A stretch of 64,000 nt of DNA from Nitrosospira sp. NpAV (GCF_000832065.1 NZ_JXQM01000010.1:62001-126000); one strand, 5' to 3'. Counted from the stretch's first letter, positions 18,889-28,078 are shown. The notes: generated by a model not told the origin, from the letters alone. Program-made: numbers and translations.

Positions 18889-19755
18889 ATGAAATGGGAA
18901 GGCCACCGTCGGAGTGACAACGTCGAGGACCGCCGAGGCTCCGGCATGGGCGGTTTCGGCCTGGGCGGACGCCGCATTGGAATCGGCACCATTGTTGTGG
19001 CATTGGTAGGCGGATTAATATTTGGTGTTGATCCACTCACCATGCTCAGCATCATGTCCGGCGGGGGCAACTCAATCCAGGAGCAAGGCCCCATATCCTC
19101 TCCTCCACCCGGCGATGTGCGTGCAGCGTTTGTTTCGACGGTTCTGGCCGACACCGAAGATGTATGGACAGGAGTGATGCAACAGGATGGAGGTACTTAT
19201 CGCCCCCCCAGGCTCGTCCTGTTTCGTGGAGCGGTCATGACTTCCTGCGGAAAGGGAAGTGCCGCCATGGGTCCGTTCTATTGCCCCGAGGACCAGAGAA
19301 TCTACATCGACCTTGATTTCTTTGACACAATGGCAACTCGTCTGGGAGCGAGCGGCGACTTCGCACAGGCTTATGTAATCGCCCACGAGGTTGGACATCA
19401 CGTGCAGAACCTTCTTGGCATTTCCGGGGAGGTAAACCAAATGCGCGGACACTTGCCTGAAAAACAGGCAAATGCATTGTCGGTTCGGGTTGAACTGCAG
19501 GCTGACTGTTATGCGGGGGTATGGGCACATCATTCCCAAAGATCCAAGGGATGGCTAGAACAAGGCGATATCGAGGAGGCACTTAATGCCGCCGCACAAA
19601 TCGGGGACGACACATTGCAACGCAAGATGCAGGGTACGGTGGTACCCGAAAGCTTTACGCACGGCACAGGCAGCCAGCGCATGGATTGGTTCACGCGCGG
19701 TCTGCAAAGCGGAAATGTAGCGCAGTGCAATACGCTGGAAGCAAAACGGCTGTAG
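18889..19755 (+). CDS. ypfJ: YpfJ-family neutral zinc metallopeptidase
   Basis: A 288-residue protein of the KPN_02809/YpfJ family. The N terminus begins MKWEGHRRSDNVEDRRG, a family hallmark, followed by a Gly-rich stretch and one membrane helix (about 31-50). The zinc motif HEVGH is at residues 166-170, with a downstream Glu in RVELQADCYAG. It is probably anchored in the inner membrane with its peptidase outside. The substrate is not established for the family. Length normal, no defects. Confidence 0.92.
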   Translation: MKWEGHRRSDNVEDRRGSGMGGFGLGGRRIGIGTIVVALVGGLIFGVDPLTMLSIMSGGGNSIQEQGPISSPPPGDVRAAFVSTVLADTEDVWTGVMQQDGGTYRPPRLVLFRGAVMTSCGKGSAAMGPFYCPEDQRIYIDLDFFDTMATRLGASGDFAQAYVIAHEVGHHVQNLLGISGEVNQMRGHLPEKQANALSVRVELQADCYAGVWAHHSQRSKGWLEQGDIEEALNAAAQIGDDTLQRKMQGTVVPESFTHGTGSQRMDWFTRGLQSGNVAQCNTLEAKRL

Positions 19756-19824
19756 TTCCGTCGGGAAGCAAGCTTGCCGGATTTAGATTAATAATTTTAA
19801 GAATTTCCATACGGAGCGCAAAAC

Positions 19825-20139
19825 ATGAAAGTATCCGAGCTTAAAGACGAATTGCTTGATTATTGGGTGGCGAAAGCCAATGAAGTGACGGAAGTACATG
19901 TAGTGGACTCGCACTGCCTCATCGATCACGTCCGCTGGGAACCGTCGGTCAATTGGTGTCAAGGCGGACCCATCATTGAAAAAGAGTGCATTAACCTTAG
20001 CCATAGCCTGGAACCAGGCTCGGAACACTGCACAGCTTATATGCGATCGGGCAGGAATCGGCAAAAGGGGCTCACTCCGCTGATTGCCGCCATGCGTTGC
20101 TATGTCGACTTCAAATTCGGTGAGGAGGTTACTGATTAG
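19825..20139 (+). CDS. NinX-like phage protein (DUF2591)
   Basis: A 104-residue protein that opens MKVSELKDELLDYWVAKA, the hallmark of DUF2591/NinX proteins from the nin region of lambdoid phages. WCQGGPIIE and a C-terminal AAMRCYV segment also fit. ATG 19825 follows ACGGAGC. No other phage gene, integrase or attachment site is visible nearby, so it looks like a domesticated or stranded phage gene. Function of the family is unknown. Confidence 0.78.
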   Translation: MKVSELKDELLDYWVAKANEVTEVHVVDSHCLIDHVRWEPSVNWCQGGPIIEKECINLSHSLEPGSEHCTAYMRSGRNRQKGLTPLIAAMRCYVDFKFGEEVTD

Positions 20140-20200
20140 CTGAATCCGGGAAATATGGAACAGGTATGCCGCAGGATCACCCAGGACTGAAGAAGAAAAC

Positions 20201-21829
20201 ATGGCCAAATTAAAGCCCAAGGAACATTCACGCGAGGCGATGCCCGCAACACGCGTCCTGGCTGCGCAGGCCTTCTCCCGCGCAGCCGGTGCCCCGCTCG
20301 TCCATGGAAACAACATCCGTCTTCTCAAGGATGGCGGGGAAAATTATTCCGCATGGCTTGATGCGATTTATTTAGCCGAAGAAACCATCTATTTCGAAAA
20401 TTATATTATCCGTGACGACAAAATCGGCCAGCAGTTTGCTGATGCGTTTATTACCAAGGCGAAAGAAGGCGTTAGGGTAAGAGTCCTTTATGACTGGATG
20501 GGATCGTTCCCGGAAGCATCCGGCGGCTTCTGGCGCCGCTTGAGCGATGGAGGCGTGGAGGTTCGATGCTTTAATCCGCCGCGCCTGGATAGCCCGCTGG
20601 GCTGGGTGAGCCGGCTTCACCGGAAATCCCTTTGCGTGGATAATTGCGTCGCGTTTATCAGCGGATTATGTGTGGGTCAAATGTGGGCGGGCTACGCCGA
20701 ACGCGGTATACCGCCTTGGCGCGACACCGGGGTGGAGGTAAGCGGCCCAATTGTAGCCGACGTGGTACAGGCATTTTTCCGGGCCTGGGCCGAAACCGGG
20801 CCCGAATTACCGGCAGATGAAATGCCGGAGCGGGAATCGATTCCCGCGACCGGCGCGGTTGATTTAAGGGTGCTGGCCAGCGTCACGGCAACGGCGGGAT
20901 TGTACCGCCTGGAACAACTGATCACGGTCCTCGCACAAAAAAGGCTCTGGCTTACCGACGCCTATTTCGTAGGCACCACCAGTTATGTGCAAGCGCTGAG
21001 AGGCGCGGCGATGGATGGCGTGGATGTACGGTTACTGGTTCCCGGGTCGAACGGCGACCTGAAGTTTCTGCGCCCTATCTCGCGTGCCGGCTACCGTCCG
21101 CTGCTGGAAGCCGGGGTGCGTGTATTTGAGTGGAATGGATCGATGCTGCATGCCAAAACGGCTGTGGCCGATAGCCGCTGGGCACGGGTGGGATCCAGCA
21201 ACCTCAACATCGCCAGTTGGCTTGGCAATTGGGAATTGGATGTGGCAGTGGAAGACCCTGGATTTGCGTATGAGATGGAGCAAATGTATCTAAAGGATCT
21301 GGATAACGCGACAGAGATCGTGCTCGGTAGAAAAAACCGTGTCCGGCCGGTGGCTATGCCCGAATCATCCGCAACCGCCCCTGCCTTGAGGGGTGGCATG
21401 GGTAGACGCAAAGGCGGCAGCGCAAGCCAGCTGACGGCGGGAGCCATCCGCGTCAGCAACACCGTCGGGGCGGCCCTTACCAGCCGACTTGTTCTCGGCG
21501 CGGCGGAAGCTAAAATCATGATGTCCGGCGGCGTGATATTGTTGGGCCTGGCTATCGCCGCATCGCTGGAGCCATTGCTGATTGCGGCCCCCTTCATACT
21601 GATCGCGGGGTGGATCGGGATTGCACTGCTGATCCAGGCATACCATTTGCATGGAAGTACCCAGAACCGCCGCGCCTCCGATAGAATGGATGACAAGATC
21701 GAACCGTTCCTATCGCGCGATGAACCATCCGAAGAAGCGCTTGCCGGGGCTTCCGAGCAGCACCGTGATTCTCCCTCTGAAATACCCGCCGAAGCGCACC
21801 CTGATAAAGCTCGCGACGGTATAGTGTAA
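20201..21829 (+). CDS. Cardiolipin-synthase-like phospholipase D protein
   Basis: A 542-residue protein with two PLD HKD motifs: H140-R-K-x4-D (HRKSLCVD) and H317-A-K-x4-D (HAKTAVAD), followed by GSSNLN. These form the active site that links two phosphatidyl groups in bacterial cardiolipin synthases. Unusually, the membrane segments are at the C-terminal side (two helices within about residues 440-490) rather than the N terminus. It ends in an acidic disordered tail. Closest in style to ClsB-type enzymes. It stands alone after the NinX-like gene. Confidence 0.85.
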   Translation: MAKLKPKEHSREAMPATRVLAAQAFSRAAGAPLVHGNNIRLLKDGGENYSAWLDAIYLAEETIYFENYIIRDDKIGQQFADAFITKAKEGVRVRVLYDWMGSFPEASGGFWRRLSDGGVEVRCFNPPRLDSPLGWVSRLHRKSLCVDNCVAFISGLCVGQMWAGYAERGIPPWRDTGVEVSGPIVADVVQAFFRAWAETGPELPADEMPERESIPATGAVDLRVLASVTATAGLYRLEQLITVLAQKRLWLTDAYFVGTTSYVQALRGAAMDGVDVRLLVPGSNGDLKFLRPISRAGYRPLLEAGVRVFEWNGSMLHAKTAVADSRWARVGSSNLNIASWLGNWELDVAVEDPGFAYEMEQMYLKDLDNATEIVLGRKNRVRPVAMPESSATAPALRGGMGRRKGGSASQLTAGAIRVSNTVGAALTSRLVLGAAEAKIMMSGGVILLGLAIAASLEPLLIAAPFILIAGWIGIALLIQAYHLHGSTQNRRASDRMDDKIEPFLSRDEPSEEALAGASEQHRDSPSEIPAEAHPDKARDGIV

Positions 21830-21907
21830 ACCGGCAATTGGGTCGATTATCGGTTCAAGCAATCTATCAACCAGAATGCATATTACTATCTTCAGGAGGA
21901 AAATTTC

Positions 21908-22405
21908 ATGGGATTATTTCACCGGAGCACCGATACCGCTCGACAGGGCGCTAACACCGCGCTCGCTCGAAAAACGGTGCAGAGCCCACTCACCTTGATC
22001 ATGACCATCCGCTCGCCCGAGGACTTCCAGGCGCTCAATGCGCGCATACTTGAAATTCAAGCCGCTCCGCCGGAAAGAAATCCCATCTGGATTGCTCTCG
22101 ACAAGCTCAGGATCGTGCACTTCGCACGTTTTGTGTTCCTCGAAAATAACACCAAGCTTGCCATCATCACCACGTACGATGGATCCTTCGAAGACTATCT
22201 CAATGAATTCATCGACGAGATCGGCGACGTTTTCAACGCGCTGCTCCAACATATGGACGGCGCACCCCCTTTGCCTGTTCAACAGAATCGCGAGGCTTTT
22301 GGAAATTACGTCAAGGCTAATGACCTGGGTGGTATTGAACCTTTCTATAGCGCCTACCCCCAAGCTACGGTGCTGGACATTCAGGCGGCGCTCGGCGAGA
22401 TATGA
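21908..22405 (+). CDS. DyP-associated protein of unknown function
   Basis: A 165-residue soluble protein. A strong AGGAGG lies before ATG 21908. The segment LTLIMTIRSPEDFQALNARI and FARFVFLENNTKLAIITTYDG resemble a ferredoxin-like dimeric beta-barrel half, the fold used in DyP peroxidases, but without a visible haem ligand. The DyP gene begins 20 bases downstream, so the two are surely one transcript. It may form a complex with, or modulate, the peroxidase (inference). Confidence 0.75.
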   Translation: MGLFHRSTDTARQGANTALARKTVQSPLTLIMTIRSPEDFQALNARILEIQAAPPERNPIWIALDKLRIVHFARFVFLENNTKLAIITTYDGSFEDYLNEFIDEIGDVFNALLQHMDGAPPLPVQQNREAFGNYVKANDLGGIEPFYSAYPQATVLDIQAALGEI

Positions 22406-22425
22406 TGGAAACTTGAGTTGATACC

Positions 22426-23817
22426 ATGGCTGACCTACCCCACGCAGATATTCAGGGCTTTATCCTTCGCACCTATGCCATGCCGGTTCTGCGTGTATTC
22501 GCCTTAAAGGTTGAGCAGCCGGGAGCCGCCAGGCGGTTTCTCGGCAAACTTGTGAGCGGCGAGAGCGATCTCCAGCTTGCCACCGCCATCGATTGGACGA
22601 CGAAACCACAATACTGCCTGAATGTTGGACTCACCTATCTGGGTCTTGCTGCGCTTGAGCTTCCTGCATCTTCGCTTGGCTCTTTTCCGGAAGAATTTTT
22701 GGCCGGCGCAGCGGCCCGTGCCGAGCGGGTTGGCGATACGGGCGAAAGCAGCCCTCAACATTGGAAAGGCCAGTTCGCCAGTCCCGATCTGCATATCCTG
22801 CTCTTCCTCTTCACCGAAACGGAAGACATTCTTGAGCAGATTACCCGCCAGCTTCGCGCGGATTATTCCAGCGACGGCGCGATGAGCGAACTTTCCCTGC
22901 ATGACGGCCGAAGTCTGCCCGGAAGCACCGCGCACTTCGGCTACCGGGATGGCTTCGCCCAGCCTACCATTGATGGCGGCCTTCCACCGCTGATGCCGGA
23001 TGTATTGCCGAAAGCGCCAGCCGGAGAATTTCTGCTGGGGTACCCCAGCCAGTACACGGACTTCACCTACTTGGTGCCGGTACCTCCCGAGTTGGGCCGA
23101 AATGGCAGCTTTATGGCGTTTCGCATTCTTGCGCAGGACTGTCATGGCTTCGAGCAATTTCTGACGGATGCGGCTCATCAAACAGGATTTGACCGGGAAC
23201 TGATAGCCGCCAAGCTTTGTGGCCGGTGGCGAAATGGCGTGCCGCTTTCTCTCTCGCCGGATTCCGCGGACGAACGCATCCTGCTGGAGCAACGCAATAG
23301 TTTCGACTATGTGCCGAGCGACGCGGTACCCGACGCCTTTGATGATCACCGTGGCTATCGCTGTCCGCTCGGGTCGCACATTCGCCGCATGAATCCACGC
23401 AACTCGACGGTGGCGGGAAACGGCGGCCTCAAGCATCGCATAATCCGCCGCGGCTTGCCCTACGGCCCTCCCTATGATCCAGCCAATCCCGATGACGATG
23501 TCGAGCGCGGGCTGCTTGGCCTGTTTATCGGCGTAAGTCTCAAGGACCAGTTCGAATTTCTGATGTCAGACTGGGGCAACAAGGGAAATTTTGCCCCCGG
23601 TCTGCGCAATACCAGGGACCCGATCATCGGAGATAATTCAATGCCGGGCGCAACTTTTCTAATCCCGAGCAAAGGTCAGAAACGCCCCATCGAACTTACC
23701 GGTCTTTCCAATTTCGTTACCTGCCGCGGTGCGGCCTATTGTTTTCTCCCCAGCGCCACGGCAATTCGCTATATCGCCAATTTATCCGTCATACCTGCCA
23801 CAGGAGCCAGGGATTAG
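22426..23817 (+). CDS. Dye-decolorizing (DyP-type) haem peroxidase
   Basis: A 463-residue DyP peroxidase. The distal GxxDG-type motif (GYRDGFAQP) gives catalytic Asp at D175. The proximal haem-ligand His is H318 in CPLGSHIRRMNPR. DyPs oxidise dyes and phenolic compounds with hydrogen peroxide. No signal peptide, so it is probably cytoplasmic. The C terminus (SVIPATGARD) lacks the short peptide that targets DyPs to family 1 encapsulins, and no family 1 shell gene is present. Translationally coupled to the 21908 gene. Confidence 0.92.
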   Translation: MADLPHADIQGFILRTYAMPVLRVFALKVEQPGAARRFLGKLVSGESDLQLATAIDWTTKPQYCLNVGLTYLGLAALELPASSLGSFPEEFLAGAAARAERVGDTGESSPQHWKGQFASPDLHILLFLFTETEDILEQITRQLRADYSSDGAMSELSLHDGRSLPGSTAHFGYRDGFAQPTIDGGLPPLMPDVLPKAPAGEFLLGYPSQYTDFTYLVPVPPELGRNGSFMAFRILAQDCHGFEQFLTDAAHQTGFDRELIAAKLCGRWRNGVPLSLSPDSADERILLEQRNSFDYVPSDAVPDAFDDHRGYRCPLGSHIRRMNPRNSTVAGNGGLKHRIIRRGLPYGPPYDPANPDDDVERGLLGLFIGVSLKDQFEFLMSDWGNKGNFAPGLRNTRDPIIGDNSMPGATFLIPSKGQKRPIELTGLSNFVTCRGAAYCFLPSATAIRYIANLSVIPATGARD

Positions 23818-23928
23818 AGCTGATAGGGTATTTAGAAGATTTGGCACATGCGATTTCGAAACCTGGCCTTCATCCTCTTGATAAGTTCGCTACGGGTAAC
23901 GTAAGAATAATTGAAAAAGGAGCATCAA

Positions 23929-24420
23929 ATGACGCGAATTCAGTCCGTACTCAAGGCAATAACCACGATATTGTTCTGCATACTATTTTCAATGCCTGCT
24001 CAAGCCGAACTCGTCGGTGAAGTGGACACCGCCTTTCGATGGCTGGGTAAGGATGACCGGGTAGTCATCGAGGCGTATGACGATCCCAAGGTCCACGGAG
24101 TAACCTGCTACGTATCCCGCGCGAGGACAGGCGGAGTAAAAGGCACTATAGGCCTGGCGGAAGATCGGGCGGAAGCCTCAATTGCTTGCCGGCAAGTCAA
24201 GGAGACGCTCCACTTTACCGAGAAACTTCCCCGGCAAGAGGATGTGTTTACCGAACGCATGTCGATTTTATTCAAGCGTCTGCATATTGTCCGCGTGGTC
24301 GACTCCAAGCGCAACACTCTTATTTATCTGACCTATTCAGACAAGCTGATAGATGGAAACCCGCAAAATAGCGTTACCGCTGTCCCCGTGACCCAGGGGA
24401 CTTCCATTCCACTCAAATAA
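23929..24420 (+). CDS. creA: CreA-family periplasmic protein
   Basis: A 163-residue CreA protein. ATG 23929 follows AAAGGAG and gives a clean signal peptide cut after AQA; the TTG at 23911 is not needed. Family signatures seen are VGEVDTAFRWLGKDDRVVIE, DPKVxGVTCYVSRARTGG and GLAEDRAEASIACRQ. CreA is widespread in proteobacteria, exported, and of unknown biochemical role. Monocistronic. Confidence 0.92.
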   Translation: MTRIQSVLKAITTILFCILFSMPAQAELVGEVDTAFRWLGKDDRVVIEAYDDPKVHGVTCYVSRARTGGVKGTIGLAEDRAEASIACRQVKETLHFTEKLPRQEDVFTERMSILFKRLHIVRVVDSKRNTLIYLTYSDKLIDGNPQNSVTAVPVTQGTSIPLK

Positions 24421-24484
24421 ATAAATGGTCAAATAGCTATCAACCAGGGAGTATGCGATAGCATCGCGTCTGACCCCAGCCCCT

Positions 24485-24531
24485 GACTACCGGATTCGAG
24501 TTCCAGCATAAACCCGGTATCTCATCGAATC
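24485..24531. repeat. R1-like half element with interleaved complementary segments
   Basis: Starts with ACTACCGGATTCGAGTT, matching the R1 terminal sequence. ACCGG (24489-24493) is complementary to CCGGT (24514-24518), and GATTCGA (24493-24499) to TCGAATC (24525-24531). The pairs interleave, so they could form alternative hairpins or a pseudoknot. It lies about 185 bases upstream of the CHRD gene; no other feature was found in this gap. Confidence 0.35.
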
Positions 24532-24714
24532 GCCGCATGCGAGTTTTGAGAAATGAGAATCGTTAACTTACGTACGCTACCGTACGGACTCATCCTTAAG
24601 GGTGAAATATAATTATTGTCGGCACTGGCGATAACGAATAACAAAAAGAAAGAATGAGCCCATAACCGACCAACAACCATTTACAAATTTTTTCAACCTG
24701 ATGGAGGTACACAA

Positions 24715-25155
24715 ATGAAAATTATTCGGAAATCGCGATTCACTCTAGTTATTGTCGCGTTGATAGCCAGTGCTTTTGCTGGCATGGCGACAGCGAGTGA
24801 AATCAAGGTTAATCTGAGCGGCGGTCAGGAAGTTCCCGCTGTCCAGACTTCTGCCAGCGGTAGCGGCACGATAATAGTTGAGGATGACAAGTCCATCAAA
24901 GGCAAGATCACCACTTCTGATATCAAGGCCACCGGTGCGCATATTCACGAAGGGGCAGTTGGTAAGACCGGCTCTGATATTATTACGCTCAAGAAGACTG
25001 GCGAAAATGAGTGGTCAGTTCCGCCCGATGCAAAATTGACCGATGCGCAATACGATGCCTTCAAGGCAGGGGGCCTTTATATTAACGTCCATAGCGACGC
25101 CAATAAGTCCGGTGAAATACGTGGTCAATTGAAACGCAAGGTGGACTCTAATTAA
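24715..25155 (+). CDS. Exported CHRD-domain protein
   Basis: A 146-residue protein. Good ribosome binding site (GATGGAGG) before ATG 24715; signal peptide cut near TATA-SEIK. The rest is a single CHRD domain: LSGGQEVPAVQT, GxGTI, AHIHEGAVGKTG and LYINVHSDANKSGEIRGQL. CHRD domains are beta-rich modules found in chordin and many exported bacterial proteins; the bacterial function is not established. Monocistronic. Confidence 0.9.
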   Translation: MKIIRKSRFTLVIVALIASAFAGMATASEIKVNLSGGQEVPAVQTSASGSGTIIVEDDKSIKGKITTSDIKATGAHIHEGAVGKTGSDIITLKKTGENEWSVPPDAKLTDAQYDAFKAGGLYINVHSDANKSGEIRGQLKRKVDSN

Positions 25156-25225
25156 GCCGCGCCCCCTGTCAGCCGGCGGGGTGATCCCGTTTGCCTGCTC
25201 ATTGTTCCCATCACAGCGTCTGCCC

Positions 25226-25447
25226 ATGACCCAATACTCTCGCACCTGCTTAGACCCGTCGGCCCAACGTTCACCTGGCAAACCTGCGGATGTGCCACCT
25301 CGCCCCATTGATCCGGATAAGCCCAGAAAAGAAGATCCCCAGCCCTTCGATCCGGATAAGCCTGTGGATCCACGACCCTTCGACCCCGACCCGTCTCCCG
25401 GCGATCCGATCATAGATCCTGCGGACGAGCCTCTGCTCCAATATTGA
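25226..25447 (+). CDS. Possible small proline/aspartate-repeat protein
   Basis: A possible 73-residue protein of low complexity with three to four repeats of the type [FI]DPDKP or FDPDP. Two start codons are possible (25181 or 25226); neither has a good ribosome binding site. It follows the CHRD gene by 70 bases and could share its transcript. The in-frame repeats favour real coding; the lack of initiation signals argues against it. Confidence 0.35.
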   Translation: MTQYSRTCLDPSAQRSPGKPADVPPRPIDPDKPRKEDPQPFDPDKPVDPRPFDPDPSPGDPIIDPADEPLLQY

Positions 25448-25487
25448 CCTAGCACGAGCTTTTGCTTCGAGCGAATTGCTCCAGTTT

Positions 25488-27410
25488 TCAGTGTATACCT
25501 TCCCGGCTCCTGTCGACCTGGGCCTTGGTGACCAGACTTGCACGGTTACCCCATGCATTGCGGATATATGACAACACCAGCGCGACCTCATCGTCGCGCA
25601 GTACCTGGGCAAATGGCGGCATGCCATAAGGGCGTGGATTGCCTCTTGTGGATGGCGGATAACCCCCATTGAGAACGCTGCGAATAGCATTAATGGGGGG
25701 AGTCATGGTGACGCCTCGATTGCCGGCCAGGGGCGGATAAATGCCAGGGGCACCCTGGCCGGAAGTCCCGTGACAATCCTGGCAATGCTTTTCGTAGATT
25801 TTGGCGCCCTGTTGAAACCATTGTTGCACCTGCTCGGTTAGCGCGGGGGGGCCGGGCTGTTTACGCGGCGCGCTTTCGGGTAATGATTTCAGATAGACAG
25901 CCATCGCACGCGCATCCTCCTTCGTCAGATACTGAAGGCCATGTCTGACCACATCGGCCATGGGACCGGATGTGGTGGCCCGCGGGGAAATGCCCGTAGT
26001 GAGCAGCTGCACGATCTCGTCGATCGGCCAGTCGGCGGAACCGGCTTCCACGCGCGCCGTTAAAGATGGCGCATACCAGTTTGAGCCCATGATCTGTCCG
26101 CCTCCCAAATCATCATCCCCGGTAGTGGCTCCCAGAGGATTACGTTCCGCGTGGCAGGCATTGCAATGACCGAGTCCTTGCACCAGATAAGCACCACGGT
26201 TCCACTCCTTGCTTTTTGTGGATTCCGCCTGATAGACGCCCTGCTTGAAGTACACGGCGCGCCACAAGCTCAATAGCGGCTGAAAATTGTAGGGAAAATC
26301 AATCTTGTTCGGCGGGTTATTTTGCGCAACAGGTGCGAGCGCTTTAAGATGGGCGAAAATGGCATTCGAATCCTCGCGCGTGATTTTCGTATATTCAGTA
26401 TAGGGAAAAGCTGGATATAAAGGCCGGCCATCGCGCGATTTGCCATCATGCAGCGCCTTCCAGAAATCCTGCTCGTTCCAATGTCCGATTCCTGTTGTTT
26501 TATCCGGCGTGATATTAGGCGAGATAAATGTGCCAAAGGGCGTAGACAGCCGGCGGCCTCCAGCATAGGGGCGGCCACCCTGGGCCGTATGGCAACCCAT
26601 GCAGTTCGCTGCCTGCGCGAGGTAAGCTCCCGTCGTCTGGCGCGTGGATGCTGCGGCCGCTGCTTTCGGAATGGCCGCTTCCTCTCCACTTTTTTGCATG
26701 GCGCTGCCGCAGCGCCGAATCATCTCAGGGGAAAGAGCGTCAGCCGGGCCGGTATTCTCCGGAACGGGCTGTGCGGCCAGCCATGCTGCCAAAGCGTTAG
26801 TCTCCTGGGGAGTTAGTTGCTTTGCGATTTCGGACATGCAGTCCGCAGTCTGCCCGCGCAATACTCCGCCGCTTTGCCAGGCACCCAGCTGGGCAATCAT
26901 GTAGACGCGTGGCAAACCCAGCAAACCGGGAATGGATGGCGCCGTACCCATCAACTCCTTCCCATGGCACTCAACGCAGCCGGGAATTTTCCGGGCTGGA
27001 TCGCCTTGAGTAACGAGTTTGTGAGCCAGCGTGATTTCGGCAGGCGAGGAAACCGGACGTTCCGGCGGTGGGAAAGGTTGCTTGAGTGCTGAAAAATAGA
27101 TAGCCATATCGAGCAGATACTGATCCGACACATTGGCAAGCAGCAAAGCCATGGGCCGATAGTAGCGTTTGCCATCCCTGAAATTGCGCAGTTGATTGAA
27201 AAGATAACCTTTGGGCTTGCCCGCGATCCGAGGGTAATAGCCGTCTCTTCCCGCTTTGTTTTCCGCTCCATGACAAGCGACACAGGCTTTTACCCTCTCC
27301 TCCATCGTATCGGGCACATCGAGCGGGGCAGCGGCGGTGGCGAGTCCGGTAGCGGTGGCGATGCCGGTATTACATATCAATATCAATATCAATAAAACGA
27401 GTGCTCTCAT
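25488..27410 (-). CDS. Five-haem c-type cytochrome
   Basis: A 640-residue exported protein. N-terminal signal peptide, then five CxxCH haem sites in order: CVACH, CVECH, CMGCH, CNACH and CQDCH. The first two sit in a cytochrome c4-like diheme segment (about 30-215). The last three lie in a region like the triheme cytochrome subunit of membrane alcohol/gluconate dehydrogenases (GTFISPNITPDKTTGIGHW, then FPYTEYTKITREDSNAIFAHL). It therefore looks like a fusion of a diheme and a triheme electron carrier. The matching dehydrogenase subunit is not adjacent. Periplasmic electron transfer is the likely role. Confidence 0.9.
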   Translation of the reverse strand: MRALVLLILILICNTGIATATGLATAAAPLDVPDTMEERVKACVACHGAENKAGRDGYYPRIAGKPKGYLFNQLRNFRDGKRYYRPMALLLANVSDQYLLDMAIYFSALKQPFPPPERPVSSPAEITLAHKLVTQGDPARKIPGCVECHGKELMGTAPSIPGLLGLPRVYMIAQLGAWQSGGVLRGQTADCMSEIAKQLTPQETNALAAWLAAQPVPENTGPADALSPEMIRRCGSAMQKSGEEAAIPKAAAAASTRQTTGAYLAQAANCMGCHTAQGGRPYAGGRRLSTPFGTFISPNITPDKTTGIGHWNEQDFWKALHDGKSRDGRPLYPAFPYTEYTKITREDSNAIFAHLKALAPVAQNNPPNKIDFPYNFQPLLSLWRAVYFKQGVYQAESTKSKEWNRGAYLVQGLGHCNACHAERNPLGATTGDDDLGGGQIMGSNWYAPSLTARVEAGSADWPIDEIVQLLTTGISPRATTSGPMADVVRHGLQYLTKEDARAMAVYLKSLPESAPRKQPGPPALTEQVQQWFQQGAKIYEKHCQDCHGTSGQGAPGIYPPLAGNRGVTMTPPINAIRSVLNGGYPPSTRGNPRPYGMPPFAQVLRDDEVALVLSYIRNAWGNRASLVTKAQVDRSREGIH

Positions 27411-27780
27411 TGGTTCGCTATTTATTCTTGTATGGATTGCTCTGATGAGACTATGTGTGCTTGCCGAAGTTGCAGTAATGAATATCTTCGTGAATGTGCC
27501 GCAGCATTCAATATGGAGTTCGTCGCTCTAGTCAGGCAACGCGCGCAGATACGTTTCTGCCTTCATTACTAATGCTTCTATTCTCTGGCTTGCTAACCGC
27601 AGCTTCCGATAAGGCACCTCATTTTAAAAAAGCATTAATGACGAGAATATTTACACTGTTTCTGGAAGACGAATCGAATAAATCCCAAAAACTTACATAA
27701 GAACTTCTTATATAACAATATTTAATTCAATGGCAACCTCTGGCACGAGTTATGCATTCAATCAAAGCGGGGGACAGTAC
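27411..27780. other. Intergenic region upstream of an orphan terminator
   Basis: No convincing gene. The left part holds the promoter of the five-haem cytochrome (minus strand). Because a good plus-strand terminator follows at 27799 and no plus-strand gene precedes it for 2 kb, a small RNA or a leader transcript may arise here. Confidence 0.35.
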
Positions 27781-27834
27781 TCCCCTACAAGGGGGACCAG
27801 CCCGGTGGCGGAGATCCCGCCCCGGGCTCTTTTC
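27781..27834 (+). terminator. Tandem hairpins ending in a T-rich run
   Basis: A small hairpin (TCCCC-tacaa-GGGGA, 27781-27795) is followed by a long one: AGCCCGG (27799-27805) pairs with CCGGGCT (27822-27828), and inner GGCGG (27807-27811) pairs with CCGCC (27817-27821). CTTTTCTT follows. It is a good intrinsic terminator shape with no annotated gene before it. Confidence 0.65.
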
Positions 27835-27883
27835 TTGATCTAGTCGGTAAAAAGGCAGCCATAACTCAAACGGAAACTTTAAA

Positions 27884-28078
27884 ATGCGCAAAATTATTGG
27901 CTTTGCCGGTTCGCACATACTCTATTTCCTGGCCGACTGTGTAGAACTGGTAATGGATAAAACGAATTCGAGACGGTTTTCTCCTCTTTACAGGAAGCTT
28001 CTGGGGCGTTCGGTAGATGTGGAAAATTGGGGAGGCGGCGGTGGCGCCTGGGGCACGCTCTGGGCAAAGCTGAGATAA
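27884..28078 (+). CDS. Possible small protein with hydrophobic N terminus
   Basis: A possible 64-residue protein. The N terminus is amphipathic/hydrophobic (MRKIIGFAGSHILYFLADCV) and the C terminus has a Gly run (ENWGGGGGAWG). No ribosome binding site is evident and no family is recognised. It lies 50 bases after the tandem hairpins, which could act as its leader attenuator. Weak call. Confidence 0.3.
   Translation: MRKIIGFAGSHILYFLADCVELVMDKTNSRRFSPLYRKLLGRSVDVENWGGGGGAWGTLWAKLR

Noticed and set aside
22426-23817. DyP peroxidase as possible cargo of the encapsulin at 59.8 kb
   Set aside because: The shell is family 2A with its own overlapping desulfurase cargo gene, and the DyP C terminus lacks the family 1 targeting peptide.
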